A stretch of 64,000 nt of DNA from positions 2,175,098-2,239,097 of the forward strand of contig NZ_CH902583.1 in the NCBI RefSeq assembly GCF_000152965.1. Reading direction: 5' to 3'. Below the pieces are notes generated by a model. The model worked only from the letters and a program-made list of their open reading frames with translations. It had not been told where the DNA came from and made no database searches. Positions 63,282-64,000 of the stretch are shown here, piece by piece. A program made the translations under genes and the position numbers. The stretch comes from Roseobacter sp. MED193 (GTDB taxonomy: Bacteria > Pseudomonadota > Alphaproteobacteria > Rhodobacterales > Rhodobacteraceae). Position 1 is the stretch's first letter; each line of letters begins with the position of its first letter.

Positions 63282-64000
63282 GTGATCGACATGGGATTTT
63301 TAAGTGTAATACGACGTTGGGCTTTGCGTGAAGATATGCCAATTCGAGAGATAGCGCGGCGGACGGGATTGTCTCGCAACACCATCAAGAAGTACCTGCG
63401 TGAGGGCGCTGTTGAGCCGAGGTTCAAGACGCCCAAACGGCCAAGCAAGTTGGACCCGTTTGCGGATCGTTTATCAGCATGGTTGTTGGCTCAGACACGC
63501 AAATCGCGCAAAGAGCGGCGTACTGTGAAGCAGATGCACGCCGATTTGGTGAAGTTGGGTTATGCGGGATCCTATGCGCGCGTGGCCGCTTTTGCCCGTG
63601 CATGGCGTGAAGACCGGCATCGTGTGGAGCAAACAACTGGACGCGGCACGTTTGTGCCTTTGGTATTCCAACCGGGTGAAGCGTTCCAGTTCGATTGGAG
63701 CGAAGACTGGGCCACAATTGGCGGTGAGCGGGTCAAGTTGCAGGCCGCCCATACGAAGCTCTCGCACAGCCGGGCATTCCTGGTGCGCGCCTATCCATTG
63801 CAAACACACGAGATGCTGTTCGATGCTCATTGGCATGCATTCCGCGTGTTTGGCGGTGTGCCTGGGCGCGGTATATATGACAACATGAAGACCGCTGTTG
63901 ATCGCGTTGGCCGTGGTAAACAGCGCGACATCAACGCCCGCTTCAAAGCGATGGCCAGTCACTATGTTTTTGAACCTGAGTTCTGCAACCCAGCGGCAGG
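63282..64000 (+). CDS. istA: IS21 family transposase IstA (partial, 3' end outside window)
   Basis: The frame is open from 63282 to the window end (239 codons). The N-terminus carries a helix-turn-helix (MPIREIARRTGLSRNTIKKY), and the DDE integrase core begins with the first Asp in EAFQFDWSED and the second in GIYDNMKTAV; the final Glu lies beyond the window. I give GTG at 63282 (VIDMGFLS) as start; the ATG at 63291 is an alternative. Codon use is less GC-biased than in the flagellar genes, consistent with mobility. Confidence 0.9.
   Translation, partial: MIDMGFLSVIRRWALREDMPIREIARRTGLSRNTIKKYLREGAVEPRFKTPKRPSKLDPFADRLSAWLLAQTRKSRKERRTVKQMHADLVKLGYAGSYARVAAFARAWREDRHRVEQTTGRGTFVPLVFQPGEAFQFDWSEDWATIGGERVKLQAAHTKLSHSRAFLVRAYPLQTHEMLFDAHWHAFRVFGGVPGRGIYDNMKTAVDRVGRGKQRDINARFKAMASHYVFEPEFCNPAA

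Larger units (their letters stand above)
63176..64000 (+). mobile_element. IS21-family insertion sequence, left end and istA (runs out of the window)
   Basis: The element begins at one of the TG dinucleotides at 63176, 63178 or 63180, immediately after the fliE codon for the last conserved valine. Two copies of TGAGAAYTGACCC (63191-63203, 63225-63237) follow, the multiple terminal repeats expected of IS21. istA follows, and istB and the right end are not in the window. The other target duplication is therefore unseen. Confidence 0.88.

Noticed and set aside
1..64000. CRISPR arrays and tRNA or rRNA genes
   Set aside because: I saw no regularly spaced repeats and no cloverleaf with GTTCRANNC-type T-loop in the intergenic regions. 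A covariance-model scan would be needed to exclude them fully.

Overview
The window looks like the chromosome of a marine alphaproteobacterium of the Rhodobacteraceae (Roseobacter group). The base composition is GC-rich. The gene content fits this group: dnaA next to rpsT, a long-form serC beside serA, FlaF/FlbT control of a short flagellin, IalB-family and Hint-domain proteins, and two polyamine-type ABC importers. The genus cannot be fixed from sequence alone. Most of the window is ordinary core genome. The accessory or unusual parts are at 28.9-35.6 kb, 41-53.5 kb and the right edge.

Layout. 0.1-8 kb: dnaA, rpsT, an enoyl-CoA hydratase, mutM and two small membrane proteins with similar leaders (minus strand), then ubiE-ubiB. 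8-14.7 kb: acetyl-CoA acetyltransferase, an XRE-cupin regulator, the threonine-to-glycine operon kbl-tdh, a metallophosphatase and a ClpP-like protease. 14.8-20.7 kb: all three serine-biosynthesis genes (serC-serA on minus, serB on plus) with an AI-2E-type permease and a TSUP permease. 20.9-28.9 kb: asparaginase II, IalB, an AhpD-like protein, rlmN, LOG-family hydrolase, a PLP dehydratase with a GntR regulator, and dapD. 28.9-35.6 kb: an island between dapD and dapE with three Hint-domain proteins (two with choice-of-anchor-L-like N-termini, one with a degenerate Hint domain) and a membrane protein with the architecture of a prokaryotic ionotropic glutamate receptor. 35.9-40.9 kb: dapE, GNAT, DUF2064 glycosyltransferase-like and RNase R.

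41-53.5 kb is a polyamine uptake and catabolism locus. One complete ABC importer runs on the minus strand, then come a class III aminotransferase and a GntR regulator, then a second, PotFGHI-like importer on the plus strand that runs directly into a PuuB-like FAD oxidoreductase. 54.4-63.2 kb is a flagellar cluster: flgD-fliK, flgJ-like/flgN-like, fliC-flaF-flbT-DUF1217, fliI and flgB-flgC-fliE. Three of its intergenic regions carry TTAN-N7-TTNR sequences resembling CtrA boxes. A perfect TTAA-N7-TTAA lies upstream of the Hint-protein pair, so the Hint island and the motility genes may share a regulator.

The flagellar operon is broken at the right edge: fliE loses its conserved C-terminus where an IS21-family element (istA) begins, and the element runs out of the window.

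Points most worth a second look are the glutamate-receptor-like channel with a non-potassium filter inside the Hint island, the CtrA-like box in front of that island, a threonine dehydrogenase lacking all four structural-zinc cysteines, and the IS21 disruption of fliE. Start codons were moved from the longest possible reading frame where a ribosome binding site, family length or a terminator argued for it; each case is stated.
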